Shown in pieces: positions 7,068 through 16,184 of a stretch of 64,000 nucleotides of DNA. This DNA comes from CAYNRE01 sp964399535 (GTDB lineage: Bacteria > Planctomycetota > Planctomycetia > Pirellulales > CAYNRE01), in contig CAYNRE010000071.1 of NCBI GenBank assembly GCA_964399535.1, positions 1-64,000 of the forward strand, written 5' to 3'. The notes below the pieces were generated by a model. It worked only from the letters and a program-made list of their open reading frames with translations, searched no databases and had not been told where the DNA came from. Made by a program: the position numbers and the translations under genes. Position 1 is the stretch's first letter. Every line of letters starts with the position of its first letter.

Positions 7068-8714
7068 ATGCTACCCACTGCGCTCGGTTCTAAGTTTAGC
7101 CGGCCTGGCAGGCGCTGCGGCGTCTGCGTACTTGCGCTTGCGCTGGGCATGGTTTCGTTGCCGGCGCCGCGGGCTGGCGCCGCGGGTTATTCGCCCGAGA
7201 GCCCCGAGGTGAAGGCACTGGTCCAGAAGGGGCTCAACTTCCTGGCCGACAAGTCCGACGGCACCCTGGGCATGGCCTCGCTGCTGGGCCTTACTTTTGC
7301 CAAGGCCGGTTACGACGAAAGCCACCCCCAGGTTGCCAAGGGGGTGGAAGAGGCCAAGAAGATCGTTTCCGGCGCCGAGCTGGGCGACAACGGCAACTAT
7401 GCCCTGGCGATGGCCATTCTGCTGCTGACAGCTTTGGACGGCGAGCGCTATCAGAAGCAAGTGGCCCAAGGCGTCGAGCTGATGGTGTCGCGTCAGAAAG
7501 AACATGGCGGTTGGGGCTACACCGTCCGGCCCACCGGCGATACGTCGATGACCCAGTACGCGGTGCTCTCGCTCTGGGAGGCGGGCGAGATCGGAATCGA
7601 AACGCCGGTCGAGGTTTGGGAAAAGGTGATTGGCTGGCTGATCCGCACGCGCGATCCCAGCGGTGCCTGGGGATACCAGGGAAGCGACTCGGGCGACGAG
7701 GGCAAGGCGGTTCCCCAGGCCGATGTGCGCCACAGCATGGCGGTGGCCGGGTTGGGCACCCTGTACGTCGCGGCCGACCATTTGCGATTGCCTCGCCCTG
7801 GCCCCGCGGGTGTCGACCCCGATGTGCCCAGCGGATTTCAAAAGAAAGCGAAGCCGGTCGAGGCGGGGCCCGAGCAGCAGCGCAGCCAAAAGGTGGACTT
7901 ATCGCACCTGAACAATGCGATCACGGCCGGCAATACCTGGGTTTCCCTGCATCCGGAGATCAAGGGCACCGTTTGGACGAACTATTACCTGTACGCCATG
8001 GAACGCTACCAGAGCTTCAAGGCCGCGGGGCGCGAGGGCAAGGTGCTGGACTGGTACGATCGCGGAGTGGCGTATCTCAAAGATGCCCAGGCCGAAGACG
8101 GTAGCTGGGCCGCCGCGCCGACCGGCGGCTCGCAAAAGTTCGACACCTGCTTCGCCGTGTTGTTTTTGGTGCGCTCGACCAAGAAGAGCCTCTCCCGTAC
8201 CGGCCGGTTTGGCTCTGGGTTATTGACCGGCGGGCGGGGGTTGCCGACCGGCACCGAGGTGGAACTGCGCGACGGCCAGGTCAAGGCCCGGGCGCTCCAG
8301 GGGCCGGCCGAGACGATGCTCAAGCTGCTGGAAGACCCCACCAACAGCCAGTTTCTGGGGGCGGCCGCCGCGATCGAGCAACTCGATATTTCCCGCGATC
8401 CCACGCTCCGGGAACAGCTTCAACAGCGCCTGCGCGAGTTGGCCGGCGGCGAAGCCCCCGAGGCCCGCGAGGCCGCCGTGATCGCGCTGAGCCGGGTGCG
8501 TGACTTGGACAATGTGCCGATTTTGATCTACGCCCTGAGCGACCCAGACTCCCGAGTGGTTTCGGCCGCCCGCCGAGGCCTGGAATTCATCAGCCGCAAG
8601 TTCCGCTCGCTGGGCCCGGAAGACAACGCCCCGCCCGGCGAGGTGGCCGCGGCGATCGAGCGTTGGAAGAGCTGGTACCGCACCCTGCGTCCCGACGCCG
8701 AGTTTCCAGAGTAA
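7068..8714 (+). CDS. Exported squalene/terpene-cyclase-fold protein with C-terminal HEAT-like repeats
   Basis: 548 residues from the ATG at 7068; residues 1-38 carry a twin-basic then hydrophobic signal peptide (cleavage likely after an Ala-Gly-Ala-Ala stretch). Residues about 45-370 repeat the alpha-alpha toroid pattern of squalene-hopene cyclase and prenyltransferase domains, with Gly-Gly-Trp-Gly-Tyr, Gly-Ala-Trp-Gly-Tyr and Asp-Gly-Ser-Trp motifs at regular spacing. The acidic DXDD catalytic motif of hopene cyclases is not evident, so it may bind rather than cyclise. The last 130 residues look like HEAT repeats (AREAAVIALSRVRD). It heads a tightly spaced gene set with TolQ/TolR homologues, so a periplasmic scaffold or binding role is plausible. 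Confidence 0.75.
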   Translation: MLPTALGSKFSRPGRRCGVCVLALALGMVSLPAPRAGAAGYSPESPEVKALVQKGLNFLADKSDGTLGMASLLGLTFAKAGYDESHPQVAKGVEEAKKIVSGAELGDNGNYALAMAILLLTALDGERYQKQVAQGVELMVSRQKEHGGWGYTVRPTGDTSMTQYAVLSLWEAGEIGIETPVEVWEKVIGWLIRTRDPSGAWGYQGSDSGDEGKAVPQADVRHSMAVAGLGTLYVAADHLRLPRPGPAGVDPDVPSGFQKKAKPVEAGPEQQRSQKVDLSHLNNAITAGNTWVSLHPEIKGTVWTNYYLYAMERYQSFKAAGREGKVLDWYDRGVAYLKDAQAEDGSWAAAPTGGSQKFDTCFAVLFLVRSTKKSLSRTGRFGSGLLTGGRGLPTGTEVELRDGQVKARALQGPAETMLKLLEDPTNSQFLGAAAAIEQLDISRDPTLREQLQQRLRELAGGEAPEAREAAVIALSRVRDLDNVPILIYALSDPDSRVVSAARRGLEFISRKFRSLGPEDNAPPGEVAAAIERWKSWYRTLRPDAEFPE

Positions 8715-8723
8715 AGTGGACGC

Positions 8724-9614
8724 ATGAGCGTAGCCCATTCTTCGCGACCGACCCGCACCCGGCTCGACCGTTCGGCCAGCGAGCTGAGCACGACCAGCTA
8801 CGACAACGTATCCAGCATGATCCTGGCGATGCTCATCATCCTGGGGCTGGCGTCGGCCTTTCTGTTGGCCCTTTGGCTCGGCAGCCGGCTGTTTACCCGG
8901 CAGGTGGCGGTGCCGGTTACCATTGCCGACGTGGGGGGAGGCGAGGGGGACAATTCCCCCACCGACAGCGAGTTGGAAGAGCCCGCCATCGAGGAGTTGA
9001 TGCAAGAGGTCGAAATTCCCGAGCCGGAGATCGTCGACACCCTGGCCCTGGTGACCCAAACCGTGATGGAAACCCAGGCCGAATTGGTCGACCCCACCCT
9101 GAACGAGGCGACCAACGCGGGCCGGCGCGGTCGCGGAAATGGCCGGGGCAGCGGGTCGGGCGACGGGGAACCCGGCATCCCTCGTGAAGAACGCTGGGAG
9201 ATTCTCTTCCAAGAGGGAAGTACCCTGGAGCTTTACGCCGCCCAACTCGATTTTTTCAAGATCGAACTCGGCGCCTTAGGAAGGGGGAACGAAATCTTCT
9301 ACGCTTGGAACTTTGCCGGCCCAAAACCCCAGACGCGTACCTTGCCGGGAGAGCAGGAGAAGCGGCTTTACATGACCTGGCGCCAGGGGGGGCTCAAGCA
9401 GGCCGACCGAGACCTGATGCGGCGGGCCGGAATGAACGATGCGCAGCGCATTATCGTCCAGTTTTATTCGCCGGAGCTAGAGAACCAATTGGCCTACCTG
9501 GAACAGCAGTTTCGGGGGCTGAAAGCCTCGCAGATTCGCAAGACTCGGTTCGGCGTGCGCAACGCCGGGCGAGGGTTCGAGTTTTACGTGATGGATCAGC
9601 AGCGATTGAACTAG
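8724..9614 (+). CDS. Inner-membrane protein, possibly TonB/TolA-like
   Basis: 296 residues. A single hydrophobic helix at about residues 32-54 follows a short basic cytoplasmic start. Then comes an acidic stretch rich in Glu and Pro (residues 75-115), a Gly/Arg/Ser linker, and a folded C-terminal domain. This layout (one membrane span, extended acidic or Pro region, C-terminal domain) is that of TonB/TolA-type proteins, and the next genes encode TolQ- and TolR-type partners. I see no clear sequence match to TonB, so the role is inferred from layout and context. It starts 9 bp after the preceding stop. Confidence 0.6.
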   Translation: MSVAHSSRPTRTRLDRSASELSTTSYDNVSSMILAMLIILGLASAFLLALWLGSRLFTRQVAVPVTIADVGGGEGDNSPTDSELEEPAIEELMQEVEIPEPEIVDTLALVTQTVMETQAELVDPTLNEATNAGRRGRGNGRGSGSGDGEPGIPREERWEILFQEGSTLELYAAQLDFFKIELGALGRGNEIFYAWNFAGPKPQTRTLPGEQEKRLYMTWRQGGLKQADRDLMRRAGMNDAQRIIVQFYSPELENQLAYLEQQFRGLKASQIRKTRFGVRNAGRGFEFYVMDQQRLN

Positions 9615-9807
9615 TGCTCGTGCTCCGCCCTGAGTGGGGAGAGTTGCCCAGCAGCGGCTACCCGGGCGCACGAGCGGGCCTGCCGAGGACCAGCCATCGC
9701 GGGGCTGGGCCCAGAGCGTCGGCCTTGCGGAGTTTCGCCGGCCCGGTGGCGCACCGGCACCGGCCGTGTTTCTTTTTCGTTGTGGAGAAAGTGAAGCAGA
9801 CCGAGCC

Positions 9808-10458
9808 ATGAGCACCAGCGCGATCTACGACTTTATCGGAAACAGCACCTACGCCATGTTGGCCGCCGTGGCCCTCTGGGGGGCCTACTCGGCCATCATG
9901 GTGTTTCGCCGTATCAGCCAAACCCGCTTTCGCAACGAGGCGGCCCAGGAAGAATTTCTGGGCGAGATCGAGCAACAGCTGGGCGGCGGCGATTTCGACG
10001 CGGTGGTCGATCTTTGCGAGGGAGATCGCCGGGCGATGCCGCAATTGGTGCTGCTGGCGGTGACCAACCGGCAACTGGGTTACGCCAAACTGCGGTCGCT
10101 GGTCGCCGACCGCTTCCGCCGCGACATACTGTCCGACATCGAGTACCGCATTAGCTGGGTCTCGACCGTGATCAAAACGGCCCCCATGCTGGGGCTGTTT
10201 GGCACGGTGCTCGGCATGATGGCCGCCTTCGGCAAGCTGGCCTCGGGCTCGCAGGTCAAGCCCGAGGATCTGGCCGGCGACATCAGCCTGGCGCTGATTA
10301 CCACGGCCCTGGGGCTGATGATCGCGATTCCGCTGATCATGGTCGTGGCCTCGATCAACATGCGCCTCAAGCAAATGGAAGACCTGGTCGGACAGGGGCT
10401 GCAATCGTTCTTCGATATCTTCAAGCTCACCTTTCCCGGGGGAGGCCGCGGGACATGA
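9808..10458 (+). CDS. MotA/TolQ/ExbB family proton channel protein
   Basis: 216 residues from the ATG at 9808; the frame is open 174 bp upstream but that part does not read like protein. The family core is clear: a first membrane helix near residues 14-30, then APMLGLFGTVLGMMAAF and LITTALGLMIAIPLIM as the second and third helices, which line the proton path in ExbB/TolQ. TolQ/ExbB pentamers surround a TolR/ExbD dimer and use proton flow to drive an envelope protein. Its stop overlaps the start of the next gene by 4 bp (ATGA), so the two are translationally coupled. Shared by Tol, Exb and Agl/Mot systems; which one it serves is unknown. Confidence 0.9.
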   Translation: MSTSAIYDFIGNSTYAMLAAVALWGAYSAIMVFRRISQTRFRNEAAQEEFLGEIEQQLGGGDFDAVVDLCEGDRRAMPQLVLLAVTNRQLGYAKLRSLVADRFRRDILSDIEYRISWVSTVIKTAPMLGLFGTVLGMMAAFGKLASGSQVKPEDLAGDISLALITTALGLMIAIPLIMVVASINMRLKQMEDLVGQGLQSFFDIFKLTFPGGGRGT

Positions 10459-10958
10459 GCGAATCGCAGCGCTGGGGTGGAGACTTCCGGGATGACGAAG
10501 AGCAGGGAGAGGTGCTGCCGCACCGTCCGCTGCGCGACGATTCGGAGATGGACATCACTCCGATGATCGACTGCACGTTTCTGCTGCTGATTTTCTTCCT
10601 GGTCTGTTCGACCCAGGCTCGCCAGTCGTCGGTCGAGCTGGCGCCAGCCCGGCACGGCACGGGGGTCGATCCGGAAACGGCGGTCATTCTCACCGTGGCC
10701 GACAGCGGCCGTCCGGATCAGGCCGCCGTGTACCTGGGCGACAGCACCAGCGGCAGCCCGCTGCCCCCCGACCCCGAGCAGCAGGCGGCCGAGATCGCCC
10801 AGGCGGTCGACGACGGCTTCGCGGCGGGCAAGACCAATGTTCTGGTCAAAGCCGAGCGGGCCGTGCATTTTCGCGAGGTCTCGCGCGTCTCGGCGGCGGC
10901 GACCAGTCGCGAGGGGGTTAACCTGTACCTGGCCGTGGAAGAGTCTGATGCCGACTGA
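10455..10958 (+). CDS. TolR/ExbD family protein
   Basis: 167 residues. After a hydrophilic cytoplasmic start, residues 31-55 form one membrane helix containing the family motif MDITPMIDCTFLLLIFF; the Asp of MID is the proton-carrying residue. The rest would be periplasmic. The start overlaps the stop of the TolQ-type gene, and its own stop overlaps the start of the second ExbD-type gene by 11 bp. Confidence 0.9.
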   Translation: MSESQRWGGDFRDDEEQGEVLPHRPLRDDSEMDITPMIDCTFLLLIFFLVCSTQARQSSVELAPARHGTGVDPETAVILTVADSGRPDQAAVYLGDSTSGSPLPPDPEQQAAEIAQAVDDGFAAGKTNVLVKAERAVHFREVSRVSAAATSREGVNLYLAVEESDAD

Positions 10959-11574
10959 ACTGATCCGATTCCGCTGCCATCACTGTGGCAAGCGGCTGAA
11001 GACCGATTCCAAGCGCGCCGGCGAGCGCACCATTTGCCCGCATTGCCAGGGCCAGGTGCTGGTACCCGCTCCGGACGCGGAACAGGTAACGACCGAGGTT
11101 TCGCTGTTCAGCGGGCTGGCTGGCGATGAGCCCGCCTTGGACCTTTCGCGCCCCGCGGCGGCCGAAGACGAAGGCCCCGACATGACCCCCATGGTCGACG
11201 TGGTCTTTCAGTTGCTCATCTTCTTCATGGTGACGGCGGCTTTTACCCAGCAAAAGTCGTTGCAGATTCCCCCTCCCGAACAAAAAGACAAGCAGCGCAC
11301 CGTGAAGCAAGTGGAAGACGACGACAGCGTGATCGTGATTCGAGTGGACAACGACAATACCATCTGGGTGGACGAGGACGAAGTGCTGAGCGATCTGGAC
11401 CTGTTGGCAAAACTGCGCGAACGAGCCGAGGGGGACGGCGGTAGCCGCCCCACCACGCTCATGGTGCTGGCCAGCGGCGGGGCCCGCCATGACAACGTGG
11501 TCAAAGCCCTCGATGCCGGCAATGCCGTGGGGATGGAATCGGTGCAGTTGGCCCTGAACGAGCAAGAGGACTAA
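10948..11574 (+). CDS. ExbD/TolR family protein with an N-terminal zinc ribbon
   Basis: 208 residues from the ATG at 10948. The frame is open upstream to 10837, but that part lies within the preceding gene. Residues 8-33 contain Cys-x-x-Cys and a second Cys-x-x-Cys (FRCHHCGKRLK and TICPHCQ), a zinc-ribbon pattern. A linker of about 40 residues is followed by the ExbD core: DMTPMVDVVFQLLIFFMV with the conserved Asp in the membrane helix, then a periplasmic domain. Most ExbD proteins lack any N-terminal zinc domain. Two ExbD-type proteins side by side suggest a heterodimer in the TolQ channel. The zinc ribbon would lie in the cytoplasm, where it could contact the downstream kinase or nucleic acid. 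Confidence 0.85.
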   Translation: MPTELIRFRCHHCGKRLKTDSKRAGERTICPHCQGQVLVPAPDAEQVTTEVSLFSGLAGDEPALDLSRPAAAEDEGPDMTPMVDVVFQLLIFFMVTAAFTQQKSLQIPPPEQKDKQRTVKQVEDDDSVIVIRVDNDNTIWVDEDEVLSDLDLLAKLRERAEGDGGSRPTTLMVLASGGARHDNVVKALDAGNAVGMESVQLALNEQED

Positions 11575-11636
11575 GCCCCGCGGATCGCAACCTCCCCCAT
11601 GCGCCCGACAACCTTTCGACCAGCATTGTGCTCAAG

Positions 11637-14600
11637 ATGACAACGGACGAATTCCTAAACACGCTGGATGCCAGCAACCTGATCCCCTCGGGAACGGTGG
11701 CCAAGATACGCCAGCGGGTGGCCCAAACCCCGGGCGTCGACGCGCGCCGCTGCGCCAAGGGGCTGGTCGACAAGGGGCTGCTCTCCCCCTGGCAGGCCCG
11801 CCAACTGCTGGCCGGTCGGAATGCCTTTTACCTGGGCCGGTACCGGCTACTCGACCGGATCGGCAAGGGGGGCATGGGCATGGTCTTCAAGGCCCAACAC
11901 GCCGTCATGGAGCGCACGGTGGCGCTCAAGGTGATGTCGCACCAGCTGCTGAAGAATCCCCGGGCCGTGGCCCGCTTCAATCGCGAGGTGAAAGCGGCCG
12001 CCGCCCTGCACCACCCCAACATTATCACCGCCTTCGACGCCGACGCGGTGGGGAATACCCACTTTCTGGTCATGGAATACGTCGATGGCCAGGACCTGAA
12101 CCAATGGCTCAAGGTCAATGGCCCGCTCCCCGTGGCCGCCGCTTGCGAATGCGCCATGCAGGCGGCCGAGGGGCTCAGCCATGCCGTTCACCAGGGAATG
12201 GTGCACCGCGACATTAAACCGGTGAACCTGGTGGTTACCTGGAACAGCGAAACCGAGCGGCCGATCGTCAAGATTCTCGACATGGGCCTGGCTCGCTTCG
12301 TGAGCGAAGTGCGCGAGGGTGGCGGAGTTACCCGGGCCGGCCAAACCATCGGTACGCCCGACTACATCGCCCCCGAGGCGGCCCAAAACTTCAAGAAGGC
12401 CGATATCCGCGCCGACATCTTCAGCCTGGGGTGCAGCCTGTACAAGCTGCTCACCGGGCGGCTGCCCTTTGGCGGCGAAAACACGATGGAGAAGCTGCTC
12501 TCGCGGACCACGCACGACGCGCCCCCCGTGCGCGCGCTGCGGCCCGAGGTGCCCCCAGGGCTGGAAGAGGTGCTGGCCAAAATGTTGGCCCGCGACCCCG
12601 CCGAGCGCTACCAGCACCCGAGCGAGGTGAGCGCGGCGTTGGCGCCGTTTGCGGCCTCGACGGCGGGGCATCCCGAAGAGCTGTCGATTTTCCGGGTGCT
12701 GGCCCCCTCGAACCGGTCGGTTGTTAGCGAGCGCATCGATGCCGAGCCGGACAGCAGCCTGGAAGAGTTTCTCCAAGATTTCAGCGTTTCTCCCCTGCGC
12801 GACGAAGCGGGCGGCTCGACGGCCGAGGTGCATCCGCCCAGTGGCGACGGCGTAGGGTTTGAATTGGTCGATGAAGACTCGCTGGAAGTGGGAGGGCCCA
12901 GTCGGTTGGTTCCCCCTCCGCGCAAGGGATCGCCGCGTCAAGCACGCGGCGCGCCCGCTGCCGAGCCGGTCGCGGCGCAGGTGCCCGGCCCGCCCCCCGT
13001 GCCCACCCAACTCGGTGCGCTCGACGACAACCTGTTCGCCGGCGCGGGTCTGGCCGACGCCGCCCCCGTTGCCGCCGCCACGGGCCCCGACCCTTGGGCG
13101 GCGCCCACGAAATCGACCACCCGCAAGCCCAAACCCCCCAAGGCAACCTGGGACTCGTTCTTGTTCTTGGGGGGCGGCGGTCTGCTGATCTCGCTGCTGA
13201 TCTTGGTGCCGGTGCTTTGGTGGCTCATTAACCGCGAGACGGGCGACCAGGCCCTCGAGGCTGCCCAGACCGATTATCGCAACGGTGCCTATACCCAGGC
13301 CATTAACAAGTACAACCAATACCTGCTGAACCACGACGGCCACCCCGGCAACGGCACCGCCCGCGTGCAGCGCGGCGTGGCCCAGGTGTGGCAAGCCGTG
13401 CAAGGGGGCGGCGACTGGGCGCGGAATTTGAAGCTGACGGTCGACACGCTGAAACAGGTCGAAGCCGAGCGCGAATTCGGCGAAGCCCGCGCCGAGCTGG
13501 CCGGCCCGCTGCCCCGCATCGCCGAGGGGCTGGCCAATCAGGCCCGCGAGGAGAAAAAGTCGGAATTAATCGAAGAGGCTCGCACGGCCCTGGCGCTGAT
13601 CGACCGCTATGTGCCCAAAACCTCGCGACCCACGACCAAAATGCAGGAGATCGAGAGCTCGCTGGCACTGACCGAACAAACCTTGCGCCGCGATTCGGCC
13701 TTGGCCGAAGCAGTCGCGGGCATCGACGATGCCCTGGCCAAGCAAGAATCGGACCGGGCCTACGAGCTGCGCCGCGAAGTGGTCAAGTCGTACCCCGACA
13801 CGGAAACCGATCCGTCGCTGATCGATGCCATGGTCCGCGTAACCGCCGCGCAGAAGGCGGCCGTCGTGGTGCGGTCCGAGGGGCGCCCGGCGGAAACAAG
13901 CGACCCCGAAAGCCCGATCTTGCGGACCGTGCTGCTGGCGCCCCGCGCCGGCCAGTCGGCCGGAACCGCCCAGGGGTTGGTCATTACGGCCCTGGCCGCC
14001 GGCGCGGCCTACGGGATCGACGGGGCCCAGGGCGAAGTGCTTTGGCGCCGCCCGGTAGGGTTAGACAGCACCATCGTGCCGGTGCCGCTGGAAAGTACTC
14101 CGGGTGCCGATGTGCTGGTGGTCGACCGTGTCCGCGGCGAGGTGGCTCGCCTGGCCGGCCGCACTGGCAAGCTCCAGTGGCGGCAAGCCATCGACGGCGT
14201 GGTTGCCGATGCCCCGACCGTCATTGGCGGCCGGCTTTGGGTACCCACCCAGGGCGGGCAACTGGCTCGGCTTGACCCGGCCAGCGGCGAGCTGGTCGAC
14301 GCGATCTCGGTTCCGCAACAAATCGAAGTGGCCCCCGCCGCCGATTCGCGCGGCAACGTGGTGTACCAGTTCGCCAGCCATTCCAACCTGTACCTGCTGG
14401 GCCCCGATGGCCAATGTCTCGACGTGCTCTACACGGGCCAGTCGCAAGGTTCGATTCGTTCTCGCCCCATCGTGTTTCAGGGGCCGGATTTCAATTACCT
14501 GATTTGGGCTGAGAACCGGGGTTTGCACGACGCGACGCTCCGCGTGTTTTCGGCCGGGCCGGAAGGCAACTCGCTCACCCCCACCCAGGAACTGCGGCTG

Positions 14601-16007
14601 GAAGGGCATTTGACGCAGCCCCCCACGATCGACGGCCGACTGCTGAACCTGGTTACCGACCGCGGCGCGATCTCCACCTTTGAGCTCGGACCGCCCGACA
14701 AAGGGCCCGCGCTCACCGCCATTATTTCCCAGCCGGCCGAGGGTCCCGATCATTACCCGCGCTTCGCGCTGGTGCGGGGCACTCGCTATTTCATCGCCGA
14801 CCGCCAGCTAACGCGTTACAACCTGCGGGCCGCCGCCGGGCGCATTGAACCGCTGGGCCGCACCAATCGCGGCGACGAGTTCTTGCAGCCGCTGGTTTTT
14901 TCGGGCGACGCCTTGGTGCACGTGCGGCGGGCCGCGGGCCGCCCCGGCGTAACCGTGGCGGCGGTCCGGGCCGACGACGGTGCGGCGATTTGGGAAACTC
15001 ACCTGGGGACTCCGCCCCTGGGCTCGCCGGTTTGGCACCCCGCCGACGGAAGCTTGTGGTCCTGGAATCAGGCCGGTGAACTGTTGATCGCCACTCCGGG
15101 CGAGCCGGGCACGCAGACCGTGGCTACGTCGTCGCCGGTCAGTTTTCCGCCGCTGCCCGCCGAGGATCGCGACTGGGGGCCGGTTGCGGGCACCGACTTT
15201 CTGGCCCTGGCCGTGGGGCCCGATCGGCAAACGGTGGCGCTCTGGCGCCAGGGAAATCCGCGGATGCACACGCTCACGCTGCCGGGCGCGCTTGCTTGCC
15301 CGCCGGCCGCGCTGGGGGGCTCGCTCGTGTGCTTGCTGCGCAGCGGCCAGGTGGCGCGGTTTCAAGCCGACTCGGGCCAGCCGCTGGGGGCTCCGTTTCA
15401 ACCCCAACTCGAAGCGGGCCAGCAGGTCGACTGGGCACGCCCCGCCGTGACGGCGCAGGGTGAGTTGGTCGTGTGCGATGGTCCGCACCTGGTCCGCCTG
15501 GCCGCGGAAGAGCAGCCTGTGCCTCAGCTCGTTCAGCAGGCTGCCACGGACCTGAATACTCCCGTTCGCTCGCCGCTGGCGGCGGTGGGGGGCGTGGTCT
15601 ACGGCGTCGACGAGAGCCAGACGCTGTGCGCTTTTAACCTGGCCGACCTGGAAAAGGGAGAATCCATTCGGCTCGACGCTCCCTTGGCCTGGGGGCCGGA
15701 AACGGTGGGGCAGCAAGTGCTCGTCGCGACCGATGATCGCCAGCTGTTGTGTCTGGGCCCCGACCAGGCGCTGCGGTGGAAGGCTTCGCTCGCCGACGGG
15801 GCCCTGGCCGGGGCGCCGCGCGAAGAGGGCGACCATCTGTGGGTGGTGACCAACGCGGGAACCGTGACCCGCCTCGGTCGAGAGGACGGCCAGGAGGTAG
15901 GGAAGCTTACGTTGGGGCAGCCGGTTTCGGGCTGGGCCCTGGGCGATGCCGGAAAACTTTGGATTCAAACGCTCGACGGGGCCCTGGTCGAGGTAGCCGC
16001 GCCCTAG
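11637..16007 (+). CDS. Ser/Thr protein kinase with transmembrane helix and PQQ-like propeller
   Basis: 1456 residues from the ATG at 11637; an in-frame GTG sits 9 bp upstream. Residues 1-65 are the planctomycete-type kinase leader. The kinase domain covers about 68-330: glycine loop GKGGMG (76-81), Lys98, Glu117, HRDIKPVN (190-197), and an APE motif. The magnesium-binding motif is Asp-Met-Gly (215-217) instead of Asp-Phe-Gly, a tolerated variant. A Pro/Ala-rich linker follows, then one membrane helix near 510-532, a helical TPR-like region, and from about residue 720 PQQ/YfgL-type repeats forming a beta propeller outside the membrane. A typical receptor kinase: an external propeller senses and an internal kinase signals. 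It follows the ExbD-type genes on the same strand. Confidence 0.9.
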   Translation: MTTDEFLNTLDASNLIPSGTVAKIRQRVAQTPGVDARRCAKGLVDKGLLSPWQARQLLAGRNAFYLGRYRLLDRIGKGGMGMVFKAQHAVMERTVALKVMSHQLLKNPRAVARFNREVKAAAALHHPNIITAFDADAVGNTHFLVMEYVDGQDLNQWLKVNGPLPVAAACECAMQAAEGLSHAVHQGMVHRDIKPVNLVVTWNSETERPIVKILDMGLARFVSEVREGGGVTRAGQTIGTPDYIAPEAAQNFKKADIRADIFSLGCSLYKLLTGRLPFGGENTMEKLLSRTTHDAPPVRALRPEVPPGLEEVLAKMLARDPAERYQHPSEVSAALAPFAASTAGHPEELSIFRVLAPSNRSVVSERIDAEPDSSLEEFLQDFSVSPLRDEAGGSTAEVHPPSGDGVGFELVDEDSLEVGGPSRLVPPPRKGSPRQARGAPAAEPVAAQVPGPPPVPTQLGALDDNLFAGAGLADAAPVAAATGPDPWAAPTKSTTRKPKPPKATWDSFLFLGGGGLLISLLILVPVLWWLINRETGDQALEAAQTDYRNGAYTQAINKYNQYLLNHDGHPGNGTARVQRGVAQVWQAVQGGGDWARNLKLTVDTLKQVEAEREFGEARAELAGPLPRIAEGLANQAREEKKSELIEEARTALALIDRYVPKTSRPTTKMQEIESSLALTEQTLRRDSALAEAVAGIDDALAKQESDRAYELRREVVKSYPDTETDPSLIDAMVRVTAAQKAAVVVRSEGRPAETSDPESPILRTVLLAPRAGQSAGTAQGLVITALAAGAAYGIDGAQGEVLWRRPVGLDSTIVPVPLESTPGADVLVVDRVRGEVARLAGRTGKLQWRQAIDGVVADAPTVIGGRLWVPTQGGQLARLDPASGELVDAISVPQQIEVAPAADSRGNVVYQFASHSNLYLLGPDGQCLDVLYTGQSQGSIRSRPIVFQGPDFNYLIWAENRGLHDATLRVFSAGPEGNSLTPTQELRLEGHLTQPPTIDGRLLNLVTDRGAISTFELGPPDKGPALTAIISQPAEGPDHYPRFALVRGTRYFIADRQLTRYNLRAAAGRIEPLGRTNRGDEFLQPLVFSGDALVHVRRAAGRPGVTVAAVRADDGAAIWETHLGTPPLGSPVWHPADGSLWSWNQAGELLIATPGEPGTQTVATSSPVSFPPLPAEDRDWGPVAGTDFLALAVGPDRQTVALWRQGNPRMHTLTLPGALACPPAALGGSLVCLLRSGQVARFQADSGQPLGAPFQPQLEAGQQVDWARPAVTAQGELVVCDGPHLVRLAAEEQPVPQLVQQAATDLNTPVRSPLAAVGGVVYGVDESQTLCAFNLADLEKGESIRLDAPLAWGPETVGQQVLVATDDRQLLCLGPDQALRWKASLADGALAGAPREEGDHLWVVTNAGTVTRLGREDGQEVGKLTLGQPVSGWALGDAGKLWIQTLDGALVEVAAP

Positions 16008-16184
16008 AACGGCAGCCCCACGCGGCCAGGGCCGGCTTCGCCAAGGCGATGGCACCGGTGTCGGACAGACGCAACCAAGCCGCAAACACCCCCCCTACCT
16101 CTCGGAAACTTCGGAAACCTCGGAAAGTCGCAACACTTGCCCAGCCGCTCGCTCACCGCGCGAAACACGACCCCACGGGCGGCC

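Noticed and set aside
11847..13403. Long minus-strand open frame (518 codons) under the kinase gene
   Set aside because: It follows from the high GC and codon bias of the plus-strand kinase gene, whose motifs are complete; the frame has no recognisable domain.
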